Positions 23,339 through 36,480 of a DNA stretch of 64,000 bases are shown here, in pieces (position 1 is the first letter of the stretch; each line of letters begins with the position of its first letter). The stretch comes from Corella eumyota (lineage: Eukaryota; Chordata; Ascidiacea; Phlebobranchia; Corellidae). The translations under genes were made by a program, and so were the position numbers. The notes under the pieces were generated by a model, which was not told the DNA's origin, did no database searches, and saw nothing but the letters and a program-made list of their open reading frames with translations. Location of the stretch: assembly GCA_963082875.1 (NCBI GenBank), contig OY720099.1, positions 1,302,001-1,366,000 of the forward strand, in the 5' to 3' direction.

Positions 23339-26300
23339 TTAGTCTAAATCTTCGTCTACGTATTTCGCTTCTTCCGCATCTTTAGCGACCCCTGGGGTTA
23401 TAATTTCCTCCAAATCTTCTCCTTGAGCGACCTCTGGTGTAACCATTTCTTTAATATCTTTATCTTTAGCGACCCCTGGTGTTTTAATTTCCTCCATAAA
23501 TTCATCTTTAGCGACACCTGGTGTTTTGATTTCCTCCATATCTTCATCTTTAGCGACGCCTGGTGTTACGATTTCTTTTAAATCTTCTGCAACTTCTTCC
23601 GGTTTCGAATCCTGATTACTAGATTCCTGTTTCATCTCAACGGTTTCTTGCCCCTTTTCATCATCTCCATCGTTTGCGGTTTCATTTAAAGTCAACTTTG
23701 ATGTACTTTGTACCAGACTAAACAATTATAAAAACATCTCATGTTTATATCACTAAAACGTCAAATAACAACAAAGTCAATTTACCTGCTTTCATCCACT
23801 TCCATTTTGCTCTCAGGTTTGTTTTCCTCTTCTGGTAAAGCATCCATTAGAATAGAAATTGCTTGCACAGCGGCCTCGCAATCCTCCGCTATATTGAAAG
23901 TTATAAGTTAATTAAGAACTAGGTAATAACAACTTTCTAGTACCTATACTTAAAATTAATTAACACTGCCTGCCTAAGCACTTAAAATTGTGTAAAGTTT
24001 AAATATTTACTGTTTTTTATAAGCTACTGAAATTTCATTCGTAGTACTGAAATGTATAAGCTATCTGCTAGGTCATAAGTATAACAAGTTTTTATTAACA
24101 AAGCTAAGTTCGCCTTAAACTGTTTAAACAAATTGAAAGGCTTGCTAGGCTGCTTAAACATCTTATAACTAACTTAAAGAGACAGACTTATAAATATAAA
24201 ATAATATTTATATTACCGTGGTCACTGTTTGTTATATTTTGCAGGGTGGTCAAAATGCTTTCATTTTTGCAAATCTTTCTCCTGTTTTCAGTGTTTCGAG
24301 CGATCATTTTTAACCCATAAATGATTTCAACAACTGAATAACCATCAGAAGATCGGTCGGGTGAGTGCATGGCCTTCTCTATAATCTGGTAAAATAAGTT
24401 TAAATTGTAATTTAAATAAGGTTATACAGTTAATAAAAGTTCTACATATATGTATGGTCAACTGCTTGAAGTCTGCGCTGTTTAAACAGTAAAAACAACT
24501 TTAAAAACAATAAAAATGTTAAAAAATAAGGCAATTTTAAATTAAATAGTCTTTAAAAATCGACATGTTAATGTACTTCGTGTAAATTTTAGTTTAACTA
24601 AGTCCAACTTACCCCAATGCATTTCTCAATGACTTCGTTATCTTTAAAAACAAAATCTTTGAGCTGTTCTTCGTCAGCTATGGCACCGTAAAAGAAACTG
24701 CAAATCATGTAGGGCCCATCGTCGTTGTTCAGCTGTTTAAAGCAAAAACAAATAATATATTAAGATTAAAAAAAAGGTATGTTTTTAACCTTGCTAAATA
24801 AATTAAGAAAATAGGCCTTGAAGTTATTAAAATTTAACAGTAGCTACTTTTTTAAACGAATAAGTTACTTAGGCTATACAAAAAATAAAGTTGTTACTTA
24901 TATAATGATACAATAATTACGTCACAAGTTTAATTATAAATCGAGATTGTGATGAACAATCAGGTTACCTTATAATCAGTCAAATCTTTCCAGTATTCCT
25001 TCACAAGGTCAACTAGTCCCTCGATTTTGGTAAAACTGGTTCGATCTATGCCAGCTTTGGCGCAGTTATGTAAAATACTGAAAGCCTCATACATTCGCTG
25101 CCCATTGGTCTAAAATATTAAGTAATAAAAAGATGAAATGCACAGTAATTACATAATGTAAAAACCTATTTAAAAAGTTTATAATAAACCGTTTTAAAAG
25201 CAAGTTAGGAAAACAGTTTAATATAATGTAACGGCCATAGTGATGTGTTTATTTTTGCAGTAAATTCGCCAATAAAATAGTATTAAATAAAGTAAAAAGG
25301 TTTCATTTACCATCATTGGGTTTAGCTTAATGTTTACAAAATTCTAGAGCACAGAAATACAGCACTACAGTCAAAATAAGCAAGTGTATACACAGGTTTA
25401 AGGCTTACAAGAAAGAAGTAATTACGAAAGTAGTAGGCCATGGTGTAAAGTGTAATACTATACCTACATATATTGTTTTAAAAACACAATCCATTGTCAT
25501 GTGTTTTGTTGCCTATGCCTTGGTATATATAAAAAAGATAAAACTGTGTACCGTGTTGTCGCTGAAAATGGGTTTAAACCATTTCAAATCGTTGGCAAGA
25601 AAATCAAATAGATCGTGTTTTTCACATTCTCTGCAAAACTCGAAACTTTTGTCGCTGAAGTTCCAGAAAATACTTCGAATCGCTTGAAAGTATTCTGACT
25701 CAGTTTTGCTTAAAAAAATATAAATATAACGTGACTGACTAAACTTTAAAAAGAACTAGTTTATATAAAGTGTTGTCTTGCGTTTTTAACAAAACTAAAA
25801 GGGTTGTTTTAGGTATTCGGGCAACTTTTAAATTCTGTTTTTTATACTTTTTATAGGTTTAATAAATAAAACGTAACTTCAATCTATATAACCAGGCCTT
25901 TCGTGGTGGTAAAAACCTTAAAATTTTCAAATAATTAAACATTTTTCTATATTACTCTTACCCAGCTTCTGGATATGTTTTCCCGTTTTCTGTGAGTATG
26001 TTCATGTATCTTTGAAGGATCGGAACAACCCCATTTTTGGCGACAATTTCACCAACTTCATCTCGGTGTTTCTGAAAGAATTAACCAAAAATCAACGTAA
26101 ATTAACATATTTAAACGTTACCTATTAAACGCCTAAGAAAAGCTATAAAAATAGTTATAAATACGTCAAATTTCAGCTCAACATGAAAGTAATAAAGTTT
26201 TTAAGCTATAAACCTGTTTACACTGGAATGGCTTAACCATAAGCTTAAAATTTTATGTTGTGCGATGAAGTAAGGCTTGCTTTGCAAAACAAACTTCAGG

Positions 26301-27408
26301 CAAAGACTGAGCAACTCGTTTTAAGACTTTGAAAGTAAATGAAAAACTCACGCAGTACGAGGCAAAAACGTAAATTAGATACGTTAGCAATTAAAAGCTG
26401 ACATTTATAATCACTAAACAAGTTGGTAGTATACAAATGGCCGACAAAGAGATCGACTTAATACACCAAACCTACCGTTAGTTTATCTTTATCAACACCA
26501 TCCCCATCGTAAAGAACGCTCAGAAGTTTCACAAGAAAAAATGCTTCTCGTTCCATCTCTTTCCTCTCTTCATTTTCCTTCAATAGTTCCAGCATTCGTG
26601 TGTTCCATTTTTCGAGCGTCTTTGGAACTAGAAAACATTATAAACATTAGCGTAATACCTTAACATGTTAACGGCACAAGTTGTCCTTATCTTTATATTT
26701 ACCCGTAATTAATAGTTATAGTACTTTGAATGAAACAGTCTGTTGGCCAAAGTAGGGTTTAAAATGAGCTTGGGTGAATAATTTTAGCGTGCTAGTATAG
26801 ACACTTTTTTATTATGTAAAATGTAAGAAAACGTTTAGTGCCATCATTAGTTAAATTAGCGGTTTAAAATGTATAGCACAGACTAAAAATAAACCATTTT
26901 AAATACAGAGTTTCACTTGATATAATAAAATGACGTGGGGGCTATGTTAGAATGGGCAGCAGTTTTCTATATTACATAATACAATATGAACAAATTTTCT
27001 AAACAATTCATCAAATGAGTATATTGAATACATAACAAACACAATATATAAGTCATAGAAATTGTTTTAATCAATGCCTTTATTTAAAGTATTGACTAAA
27101 AGCTTATAACAAAATCGAAATTATGTAATATCCTGCTTTACATTTTAGGTTATTGAAATAAATAGACTAGTTTGAGTTAAACAAATATTCCTTTGTTATA
27201 TGGTACGTGATTTTGATATATTCATGACATGACAAATTACCTTCGAACTAAAACCGCTGTGAAAGTGCTTTACATACATTATATGTTAAAATTACAAGTT
27301 ACCATTGCAGTACACATTCATTAACAAACTATATTAATTCAATTTAAGGATATATATTATGTAAAAAAGGTAAATTATCGACTTACTATCGACTGTAGTA
27401 ACGTCCAT
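23339..27408 (-). CDS. ARM-like helical repeat protein with acidic repeat tail
   Basis: Nine exons (27408-27387, 26627-26476, 26071-25962, 25708-25552, 25109-24969, 24732-24613, 24385-24217, 23888-23786, 23717-23339) give 450 residues in frame. Residues 1-320 are alpha-helical with armadillo-like spacing, for example EIVAKNGVVPILQRYM, AFSILHNCAKAG and YSVVEIIYGLKMIARN, where a hydrophobic helix is followed by a neutral or small position. I do not recognise a named ortholog. The last exon encodes an acidic, probably disordered tail with about five 14-residue units of the form TPGVAKDEDMEEIK, ending in DEDLD. It is probably a cytosolic scaffold or adaptor; the function is unknown. It lies downstream of, and on the same strand as, the stalk-like membrane protein gene, with a 1 kb gap. 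Confidence 0.75.
23380..23572 (-). repeat. In-frame 42-bp tandem repeat in the ARM-like gene
   Basis: About four and a half units of 42 bp encode TPGVAKD followed by an acidic/hydrophobic heptad. Units differ at synonymous and non-synonymous positions, so the array is not freshly expanded. Such coding minisatellites often vary in copy number between alleles. Confidence 0.85.
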
Positions 27409-28460
27409 TATTGTCAAGTTATAATCTGACAATATAAGTTTTCAGAATGCTTTTCAATCAAAATACCAAAACTCTAAACTCTTTTTAATAAGATTCTTTA
27501 AAATTTAAACTGTTTTACCTTATAAAAATGAGTATATTTAGGCTTTTAAATAAAACGGAACTAATAAACAACCTTCTGACTTTTGAAAATAGCTATTAAA
27601 GTAAAAACACCACACGGGAAAGCCCCAGTTAGTGGAGTACCGTCATAAATTTAAATTCAAGTTTTTTATTTTATTTCTATGGAGTCAAATTTTTATATTT
27701 GCTTATTTCAAAGCTAAAAAAATTTAGTTAAGACTAAAATGTTATAAAATTATTTTAAATTTACTATTTTTTTTAAACTTAATGCTTCGCACCTTTATTT
27801 GATGTGTTAAGATAAGTGATATTTTAATGTATACTTATGTAGCTATCTTAAAAGAACAGTAAAACAAACCCTTTGTGTTACAAAACATAGATCAATGTTT
27901 ATAAATAGACAGAAAAGCCTGGGAAATAAGCTTTAAACTAAACAGTCCTACGCTTAAATCTGCTATTCTTATCTCAACCTAAGTTAACGATACATTCCAA
28001 ACTAATCTTGAATATACAAGGGTCATTTTTGCAATAACGATACATTTATAGCTAATAAAAATAATAAAACGATAAAATAAAAGGCAAAGTGATTTAACAC
28101 CATTTAAAAATATAAAACAAATAACCCAATGTCGTTTGTTTAATCATGAAAAGAAAAAACAACAGTTTCCCGCCATTTTTAAAACTTAAAAAGAACAACC
28201 AATATACCAACCTTGTGCAAACCATGCAATACATGTAACTGTGTTAATTTTTTTAATATTTTGTATACCAACACATAGGCAAATCTTCCGAATAATGCCA
28301 ACATATTAATATTTATTTTCCAGTTTTTACATGTCATGTCAACAGTATAAGACAATGTAACAATCTATATTTTGTGATTTACATTACATTTTGCAGCCCC
28401 AAAGACAACCTTACAACTTTTCAAATAACGCAAACAAGTATTTTGATGTAACCAACTAAA
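27409..28460. other. Spacer upstream of the ARM-like gene
   Basis: AT-rich 1 kb between the stop codon of the stalk-like gene and the start of the ARM-like gene, both on the minus strand. No exon or repeat recognised. It should hold the 3' UTR of one gene and the promoter or leader of the other. Confidence 0.5.
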
Positions 28461-31400
28461 CTACATGGCAGTTGTTTCAGATATACTTGAACCTGCTGAG
28501 GCAATTTCAACGTTTTCCATATCAGCATTCAGCAAAAATCTTGACTCCTTGATCATACATTTAATCTACAACAACAAGAGTTAAGAGTTATACTGTTGAT
28601 AATGTTTTATATTATGTTTTACTATCGTAAATTTAACCCTTTTTAAAAGTTGGAGACTGTACTATGGTCAAAAAGCCCTTTTTTGTTTAACAAACACAAA
28701 AATCAAAGTAACAGAGATACCAAATTAAAGAACAAAGTTGTTTAAATTTTAAAGAAGCTATTACTAACTTATAAAACAAATAAAGAAGCAAAATATACAT
28801 TTTAATACATCAAAATACCAACCATATTTTACACTAATTAATTAAGTATTACCTACACTGCAATGCTTACAATAGGTTACAGTAAAAACCTATAAAAAAG
28901 AAGTCTAAACTCTAATTTACCCATGCAAAAAATGCTCCAGCGCAACGACTCAAACTTTCCACACTTGTGATGTCAAAACCTTCCAACATTGCTTCTACCT
29001 GGTTACCCAAGTCTCGTGGAATATCACCTGGGGCCCTCTGGCGCACCCTTCTGTTCAAGGAACCTTCGCCCATTTTGCCGATCAAAATTTGAAGACTGTG
29101 CCAGCTCTAAAATATAAAATATATAACTTTATCCTTGCTGTGGAAAGGTTGACCTCCCAACCTAAACATAGAGTAAGAACAAATACTCTAACCCAGTCTC
29201 GAGTTGCCTGTGGCAGTTTGGGATATTATATAGATTATAATTGTCCGATAATTAAGCTGCTGATTAAGTGCTGGCTAAGCAGGGGTTTATACCACTTATA
29301 GCGCCTTACTCTCAATTTGAATTACTTTTAAACTTAGCATAATGAAAAAGTAAAAAACAGCACTTATTTTAACATATTAAATACTAAATCTAAAAATTCC
29401 AACCTTTATATTTTCTTTTGGTTCACCCAGCAGCAACATAGTTGCTGTCATGACAACATGAACAGATTTAGGTGGAGTCGGGTAGTTTCGAACCTCGGAT
29501 ATTAGGGATCGATCCATTCCAGCCACTGCATCTCTAAGTTTGTGGAGTTCACGCAAATGGTAAAGAAGATCTTTGGCACGCTGGTAATCTATGCCAAGGT
29601 CAGCAACATAACTAAAACAAAAAAATATATTCCAAAAAGAGGCGTTTTTTTTCATTTAACTTACTACTTAAACCAAACAGTTCAATTCTGAATGACCACA
29701 AAAAAGGCTCTACTGAAAAAATAGACAGAAAGCTTACTTTACTATATAGGTAAAACATGTATCAAGATAGTAAATCATTGTTAAATTAGGGAAACCAACA
29801 CACATAAGTTTAAGTTATCTACAGTAGTTTAACATACTATTCCTACATTACGTTTTTAAATAAACTGATAACATTTTATTCATTACCCTCCATAGTCAGC
29901 TTCATCGATTGTATCCTCCAAGATGGAAATATCTCTTCTCTGAATCCCCTCCTCGAGACGAGCTCTTAATCTTGCCACCGTCATCTCATCGTAGATCTCC
30001 TCTGCCCTCGGATACAAAGGTATCTCATCGTCACGGTAACCACTATTTTCACATGCATCCAGGGCATCTTGAAGCGCTTCAATGTCGTGTGCATCGATAG
30101 CACGCTGTAGTCGTTGATTAAGAGCTTCTATTTCAGCACGCCGCCGCTCTTCTTCGCGCTTTCTCTTGCGATCTGCCTTTCTCTGTTTTTTCTCTAGTTT
30201 TATCAACTTTTTAAGCGTCCTTTGTCCCTTCTCGAACAAAACTTCCTCGTCTTGTACATTTGCGTTTTTAAAGTCCTCCAAAGATTGTGATAAATTCTCG
30301 ATGTTTCTCGACTTAATCGCTTTTCTAAGTGCGCTTACTCTTATAATAGGATCCAAGAAGTCGGATAAATTTTTCGCTTTTTCAACCTCTTCAGGATCAA
30401 TAAAAGGGGCTAATTCGGCGTCTGCTATTGCATCTATCAGCTGCACAAAGTCTCGATTCTTCATCGCAGTTTCGAGTTTATCTCGTGCTGCTGTCATGAT
30501 GCTAACCTTTACTTTAAGGTCTTCTAAATCCTCAGTAGCTTTGGTTAAAAGTTCGTTATCACTGTCTGTAAAAACGCCCGGAAACTCGGCCGCTATGTTT
30601 TTAAGGTCCATCATTTTGTCTACGCCCTTTGTTAGATCCTTCAGCGAATCAGGGACAAGAGGAAGTTGTAACAATGGCCTTGTGACATCAATATCGTCCT
30701 TTATTGCGTGTTTACGACGAAGATCGTGTAGCATAACTCTTGACTCGTCTAAAACACGAGTATCATCTGCTGTCATTGTGAATGTCTCTTCAGCCGATAA
30801 CTCCACCATCTGCTCAATGAGGTCAGCTAGTTGAGGAATATTCTCGGCATTTGCCATCCTCGTGATGGCGCTCTTGATTGTCTCCATTCTCTTTCTGTAA
30901 TCCACTCGACCTCGTAAAGTTTCGAGCTCAGTTTTGGCTCGTATCAGCATCGCTTCATCAACTTCTTCGCCCGCTGATGCAAGGTTATCCAGAGCTGCAA
31001 AATCAAGTGAATATTGGTTTAAAAAAGCAAATGAATTTTACAAAAATACTTAAAGCATTATGTTATACATAGTATTTATAACTGCCATAAAAAGTGCCCT
31101 AAAAAGTATTATCTTTATGTTACGTTATATATTTTTTGACATTTATTTGACCTTTTATCATTCCATCCATAACAACAACATCTCCAACATTACGAGCTTG
31201 TTGTAGTCGCCACATGGCGTCTCCCTTTGCTCGGTGCAACCTTTCCTTCTCTCTCAACTCCTGAAGTAAATCATCAGCTTTGGCAACATCACCGGTCTTG
31301 TCAACTAACTGAAGCCCAGGTGTTCTAGGAAAGTTAATTGATTAATAAATTTAAAGTGTTTGGTAGATATGGTTTTAATGTCAGAATTTATTCAAAAATT

Positions 31401-34400
31401 GTCCAAAGCTTGATTAAAATTTTCATATAAGAAACAAATGTGTATACAAATTAAACAACACCAATTGATTACCTCCAAGAATTTAACTAATTAGTATGAA
31501 TATACTCTAATTAAGACTAAATGTTTCAGTAAAGAAAAAATATAGAAAAACATTTGTTTTATTTACCTAAAAATGGCAATCGCTTCTAGCAACCTTCCCG
31601 AGTCCCTCTCAGCGATTAGTTCTCTCATTTGATGAAGTAACTGATCTTCTCTTTCCAGTAGTTTAAGGAGTTTCTCACCTTCACGCAAGTCGTCCATATC
31701 CACCCCGTATCTAGCGCCATCTTGCAGAGCAACAGATAGAGCTTTTGTGTCACGTTTTTGCGAGGCATCCATAATGGCCTGGAACGTTGCATCTTTATGT
31801 TTTAGCCTTTCTGCTTCAATTTCATTGAGTGTCCTGTTAGTTAAAAAAAAAAAATTATAAGACTGGCAGCATGGTGTAGTGCTTAGAACACCTGGCTTCA
31901 CTACATAAGGTCCTGGGTTCGATTCCCACTGCTCTTATGCCGTAGTGCACATAAGTTGGGTGCTATAAAAGGTATTAACGTCAGGGTAACTGATGTTGCA
32001 TATGTTCAGGTCGTCAAGTCGATCTTTCCACATCGAGGTTAAATAAAAATTTAAAAAATGTTATTTGCAAATGATCAAAAATTTTATATAACTTAACAAA
32101 CTAGATACTTAAAATAATTGCTTATCTTACCATCATTAGTGAGTCAGGTTAACTTTAAATATATACCTTTTAGCTTTTTCTAAATCGCCATAAACATCTG
32201 GTATTAAAGCAGCCTCAAACTTTGCAATGGACGCTCCAATCAAACCAACTTTACGCTGGTCAACTGCTTCTCTCAGTTGATTCCTTATATCATCGTGAGT
32301 CTTCCCTTCTAAGGCTCGATTTTGGGTTATTTCGTTTAATATCTGGTTAGCTGCTATTAGGTCTGGATCATTGTTTGTGTCTTCTGCTGCAAGGTTCAAA
32401 TTTCTAAAATTAAAAATTTTTATGTTAGAAAAATTATTTTTTTTATTTAAAACGAGATATAAATTTCTAAAATTGTTAGGTTAATTAAATAAAATATATT
32501 TAATAAAGCTTAGTTAACGATATATATGTCTAGTTTTAGGCAAACAAAACTTTAAAAAAAATGCTGTTATTAGCTGAGAATTCAACTATATTACCACAAT
32601 TAAAATGACGACTGTAAGGCAGGCTCGACTAGCTTATATAATAAACATCAGACTATAAGAGATGTGGGTTAAAAATATATGTAATTAAATTTAGTTTACT
32701 ATCTAATAAATCATATTTAAATATTTATTTAAATTACTTAAACTTAGCCATCGAATCAATTAATTTCCGTTCGTTTCGTGTTTCAGCTGCCTCTTTCATT
32801 TCATCTTTCAACTTGGTTCGATTGGTCATCAAACTTAAACATTTGTCGTAAATCCCCGTTTCGTCTTTAATATCTAAGTCCTCAAATCTTGACATATAAT
32901 CTTGTATTGCAGCTAGATCTTTGCTGTCCAAAGCATCTTTAAGAAGATTTTGAGCTCGTCTCCATTCATTTAACCTTACAATAAAAATTATATTTTTATA
33001 CCAAAACTAATCAAAATACAAGTCCACACTTAACAATTTGCAAAAACAATACTAGTGCAATATAAAATTAGAACATATAGTCTAATAATATTTAGCCAAA
33101 ATTTCATTATTAGAAAGGTAAGGTAATTCTTATAACTCCAAAATTTACCAAAAATTTAATCATCTAATAAAAATTAAAGCAATCCAAAAAATTTCAAAAA
33201 TAAATTTTACTTTTCCTCTGCCTCAGCAATTAGTGCTGCATCTGCGGAATACAACTCAGAAGATCTTGCCTCCTGGATGGCAAACTCCAGGACTGAACAA
33301 CTTCCCTTGGCGATCCCATCCCTTATCATGTCTTCCTTGAGTAACGCCCACCTCCAAGCTTCAATTTCAATGGTGTCCTGAAAATAAAAGATTGTAATAC
33401 AATAATAAAAAAATAGATACAAATTATACAAAATTAACACAGGAAAATTTCTGTTCTCCTAAATAACACAATGTTAAATAACCTAAACAGGTTAAAACCT
33501 TCTTTATTTTATAATTATAAAACAAGTTAAAGTTTTTTTTTACAAAATAAACATTTTAACTTTATAAATATTTAAGTCAGACATATCTTTTAGTTTAACA
33601 AAAAATAAGATTTTACTCACTACTCCAACTCCAATGCCCAACATTTTTGGAGTGACTTCAGTCTCCACATCATATTTCTGCTTCTTTAACTTCCTTCTTC
33701 TTAACACAAACAAGAAAATGATGCAATAATAACAACAGAAACAAAGCCCGACCATCCCGCCAATGGTGGCGCCAAAAATTTCGATAGCAATAAGCCCTGA
33801 TCGGTCGTCAGGTGTCACAGGTATCACAACTGTTGGTGGATCAGGTGTAGCTACAACTGTTGTTGTCTCTAGGGTGACAACAGGGGTTGTGACTACAGGA
33901 GGTGGAGTTGTTGGACGTATAACAGGGGTAGTAACAGGTGTTGTGACTTCTGGCACTGTTGTTGGCATTGTTGTCGGCATTGCTGTTGTACTGTTTGACT
34001 CCATTATGTCATCACAATCACATGGCTGTGTTGTTGAATTTGTTGTTGTTGTGTTGTCATTAGGACAAACACAGTTCATAGGAACTACAAAAAATAATTA
34101 TAAATTCAACAACAAATTTTACAGTAAAAATATCTAAAATTTGTTATGTTTTTGACTTGTCATTAATTCGCAAAACCCTTTACTAAAGAACATTAGAGCC
34201 TAAGCCTGGCAAATTATTTGTTCAAATATAATCTTAACTAATATTTGCCTCCAATAATTTACCCCCTTGCCACAATTTGCTGTTTCATTTATTCAGTAGG
34301 CTTATAAAATGGATATAGATGCAAATATATATTGTCCACTAAGCTTTTTAATATATAGATCACTCAGAATCAAACTCGAAACCTTTAATTAATTAAACTT

Positions 34401-35094
34401 TACATACCAGCTTGTTTAAACACCACCAATGATCTTCTGTACATTAAACTTCGAACTCTATGTGAATATGATTGTCTTACACCCTACAAAAAATAAAAAC
34501 TTTAAATACAAAATTCTTTATGTTTACCTATATTAATATCATCATTTTAAAGTACAAGATGGAAAATATTGCAAAAAAATATTGTAAACAAGTTTAAATC
34601 AGTTAAATTTAAAATAAGATTTTAATAGATATTTAAAAAAAGACTTTAAAATATTGTCGTGAATAAAACAATAAAATCTTCCAATATTCAAAGGTCTATT
34701 CTTCATATTTAAAAGTTATTCATATTAATTTCAATTAAAAACCAATTTATTTTTTCTTAAGGTTTTAATCTACAAACAAACACAAACTTCTTACTTGACG
34801 CTGAGCCAACAAAATAACATCTTTCCTCAGATGTGAGACAGTGTCAAGATGAGGTACCACAATTTTTGGATGAAACCGCTGCGTCTTTGCAATCCTAACT
34901 ACATCATCAGTCACATGGTTGTCACTACCCTGCTGCAAGATCCCGATCCCAAACAGAGCAACACTTATGACAAGTATGAGAACGCATAACACTTGTACGA
35001 GCGAGATTCTTTTAACGTTTGATCGGACTGGGGTAACCAGATATCGAAACGTTGAACTTCGGTTTAAAGTTTGTAAATGTCTATTTTGCATCAT
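28461..35094 (-). CDS. Two-pass membrane protein with helical repeats and dynein-stalk-like C-terminus
   Basis: Twelve exons (35094-34795, 34483-34408, 34084-33621, 33377-33211, 32974-32738, 32403-32167, 31833-31567, 31324-31152, 30994-29887, 29611-29404, 29106-28921, 28565-28461) give 1,175 residues in frame. A basic N-terminus is followed by TM1 (LVQVLCVLILVISVALFGIG), then an extracellular or lumenal loop with NCVCPND and a Thr/Pro mucin-like stretch. TM2 (VGLCFCCYYCIIFLFVL) and a basic stop RRRKLKKQK follow. The remaining roughly 900 residues are charged helical hairpins of the type LxxAIxxxDxxxLxxAIxxA. Near the C-terminus, YPTPPKSVHVVMTATMLLLG, a SWHSLQ segment and CAGAFFAWIKCMI follow the order seen in the dynein heavy-chain stalk/microtubule-binding region (PPxxVxxVMxAVxxLLG, Wxxxxxxxx, SxAxxxLCxWVxAM). 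No AAA motor domain is present. I infer a membrane-to-microtubule linker. Orientation of the membrane segments is inferred from flanking charge. Confidence 0.7.
29129..29310 (-). repeat. SINE family A, 3' part
   Basis: Matches the body of family A in reverse orientation: CAACCTAAACATAGAGTAA, then ATTAAGCTGCTGATTAAGTG. It lacks the tRNA-related head and lies in an intron of the stalk-like gene. Confidence 0.75.
31861..32047 (+). repeat. SINE family A with tRNA head, internally deleted
   Basis: The head carries CATGGTGTAGTGCTTAGAAC and a B box (GGTTCGATTCC), then jumps to the tail TAACTGATGTTGC...GTCGTCAAGTCG. It is inserted in antisense in an intron of the stalk-like gene and ends only about 25 bp from the 3' splice site at 31834. 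Confidence 0.8.
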
Positions 35095-36480
35095 AATTTT
35101 AGGTTTAGATTATACAACTCACGCATCGTATTCTTGAATTGTTAAAATGTTTTTATAGCTCAACTTTATACAATATTTTACATTATGTTTTGTATTATTT
35201 ACAACCAAATTTCTGCAATAAAATTTAAAAAAAAAACTAAAAATATTTTTTTTAATTTTTTCTCGCAAATTTTATTTTTAAAGTAATTTAATATCTGTAG
35301 TTATATTAACATCTGTAACTTAAAATTTTTTTTAAACAAAATTTTTAAAAAAAAACTAAAAATATTTTTTAAAGTTTTCCACTTTCGCTTTTTTTCTATT
35401 TAAGTATTTCAAGTATTTCAATATCTGCAGGAATATTAATAATTGTAATTTAAACTTTTTGTAGCTACTCTTTTTTGCCTTTTTTTATATTTTTTACTAC
35501 TAATTTTTGTTTATTAGTTAACAATATTAAAATAATTTTATCATAATATGACAGAGATAACACCGCGGAGTCTAGGTAACAGTGCTATCGAAAGTAATGT
35601 AATTTTCAGTCATTTAAACAAAGCAGAGGCGTGCTTTCGGCTATTTAATTACTTTTATCAGAGTGTGGATATGTAATCTTAGCCTGTGAACTATTGTGAG
35701 GTTGGGACAATAGAAAACTATTTAATCGTGGCGTCTTTAATATGACCTACAACATAGCAGCTTATAGTTGGGCATTCCTGTCTTTAAATAGTTGTTATAA
35801 ACCAAAATAAAGTTAAACGTAAAGTAAAAAAGGAAATTTCTATAAGTTAAAAAAAATTTCGCGTTTTTTATATTATAAATTTCTACAATTTGACCAAAAC
35901 TACAACATTGACTAAAGAAACTTATTTTATAATACTAACTAAAGAATGTTAATAAAACTGCTTTGAATATTGCTTTTTTAAAACTTTTCTAATTAAACTT
36001 ATGACTTGTGATATTACCCCTTTAAATATTTTTAATAAAAAAGTTTATTTAATTTCGAAAACAATAAACATCTGGCATTTAAATCTTTAAAGGTTTCAAG
36101 TTACACAACTTAACAATACCTTACAAGAAAAACATTTAAACCTAACAAACAATTAGACAAATATGAAACTGAGTACAACAACATTTAAAACCCAATCCAT
36201 GTAAGCTAAAATTAGGTTGTCAAAATCAAAGATAATTTAATACAAAAATATTAAAGATATATAATCTAAGATAATACAATGTTTTTTAAAATTCAAGCAA
36301 AATATAATCAAAATCTAACTTATTTACCACAAAAAATAACTAAGTTAACCTTTCTTTCACCCTGACCATAAACAAATAAGTTTCACTTAAAAATAATGAA
36401 AAAAAAACTCAAGAATTTTAGTGACAAACTTTAAGTAAAAACCTGACCTCTTTGTATGAAATCATTAACTTATAATATCA
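35095..36480. other. Spacer with very A/T-rich runs
   Basis: Probable promoter of the stalk-like gene plus the 3' UTR of THOC7. Two related AT-rich blocks (about 35220-35290 and 35335-35420) share AAAAAAAAACTAAAAATAT and ATATCTG, a weak local duplication. No gene recognised. Confidence 0.45.

Noticed and set aside
30166-30834. 222-residue plus-strand frame
   Set aside because: Lies antisense to the large 29887-30994 exon of the stalk-like gene; its Ser/Leu-rich product is the mirror of Glu/Asp/Lys helix codons.
33763-34137. Gly/Val-rich plus-strand frame
   Set aside because: Antisense shadow of the Thr/Pro mucin-like loop of the stalk-like gene; the repeats are due to Thr codons on the minus strand.
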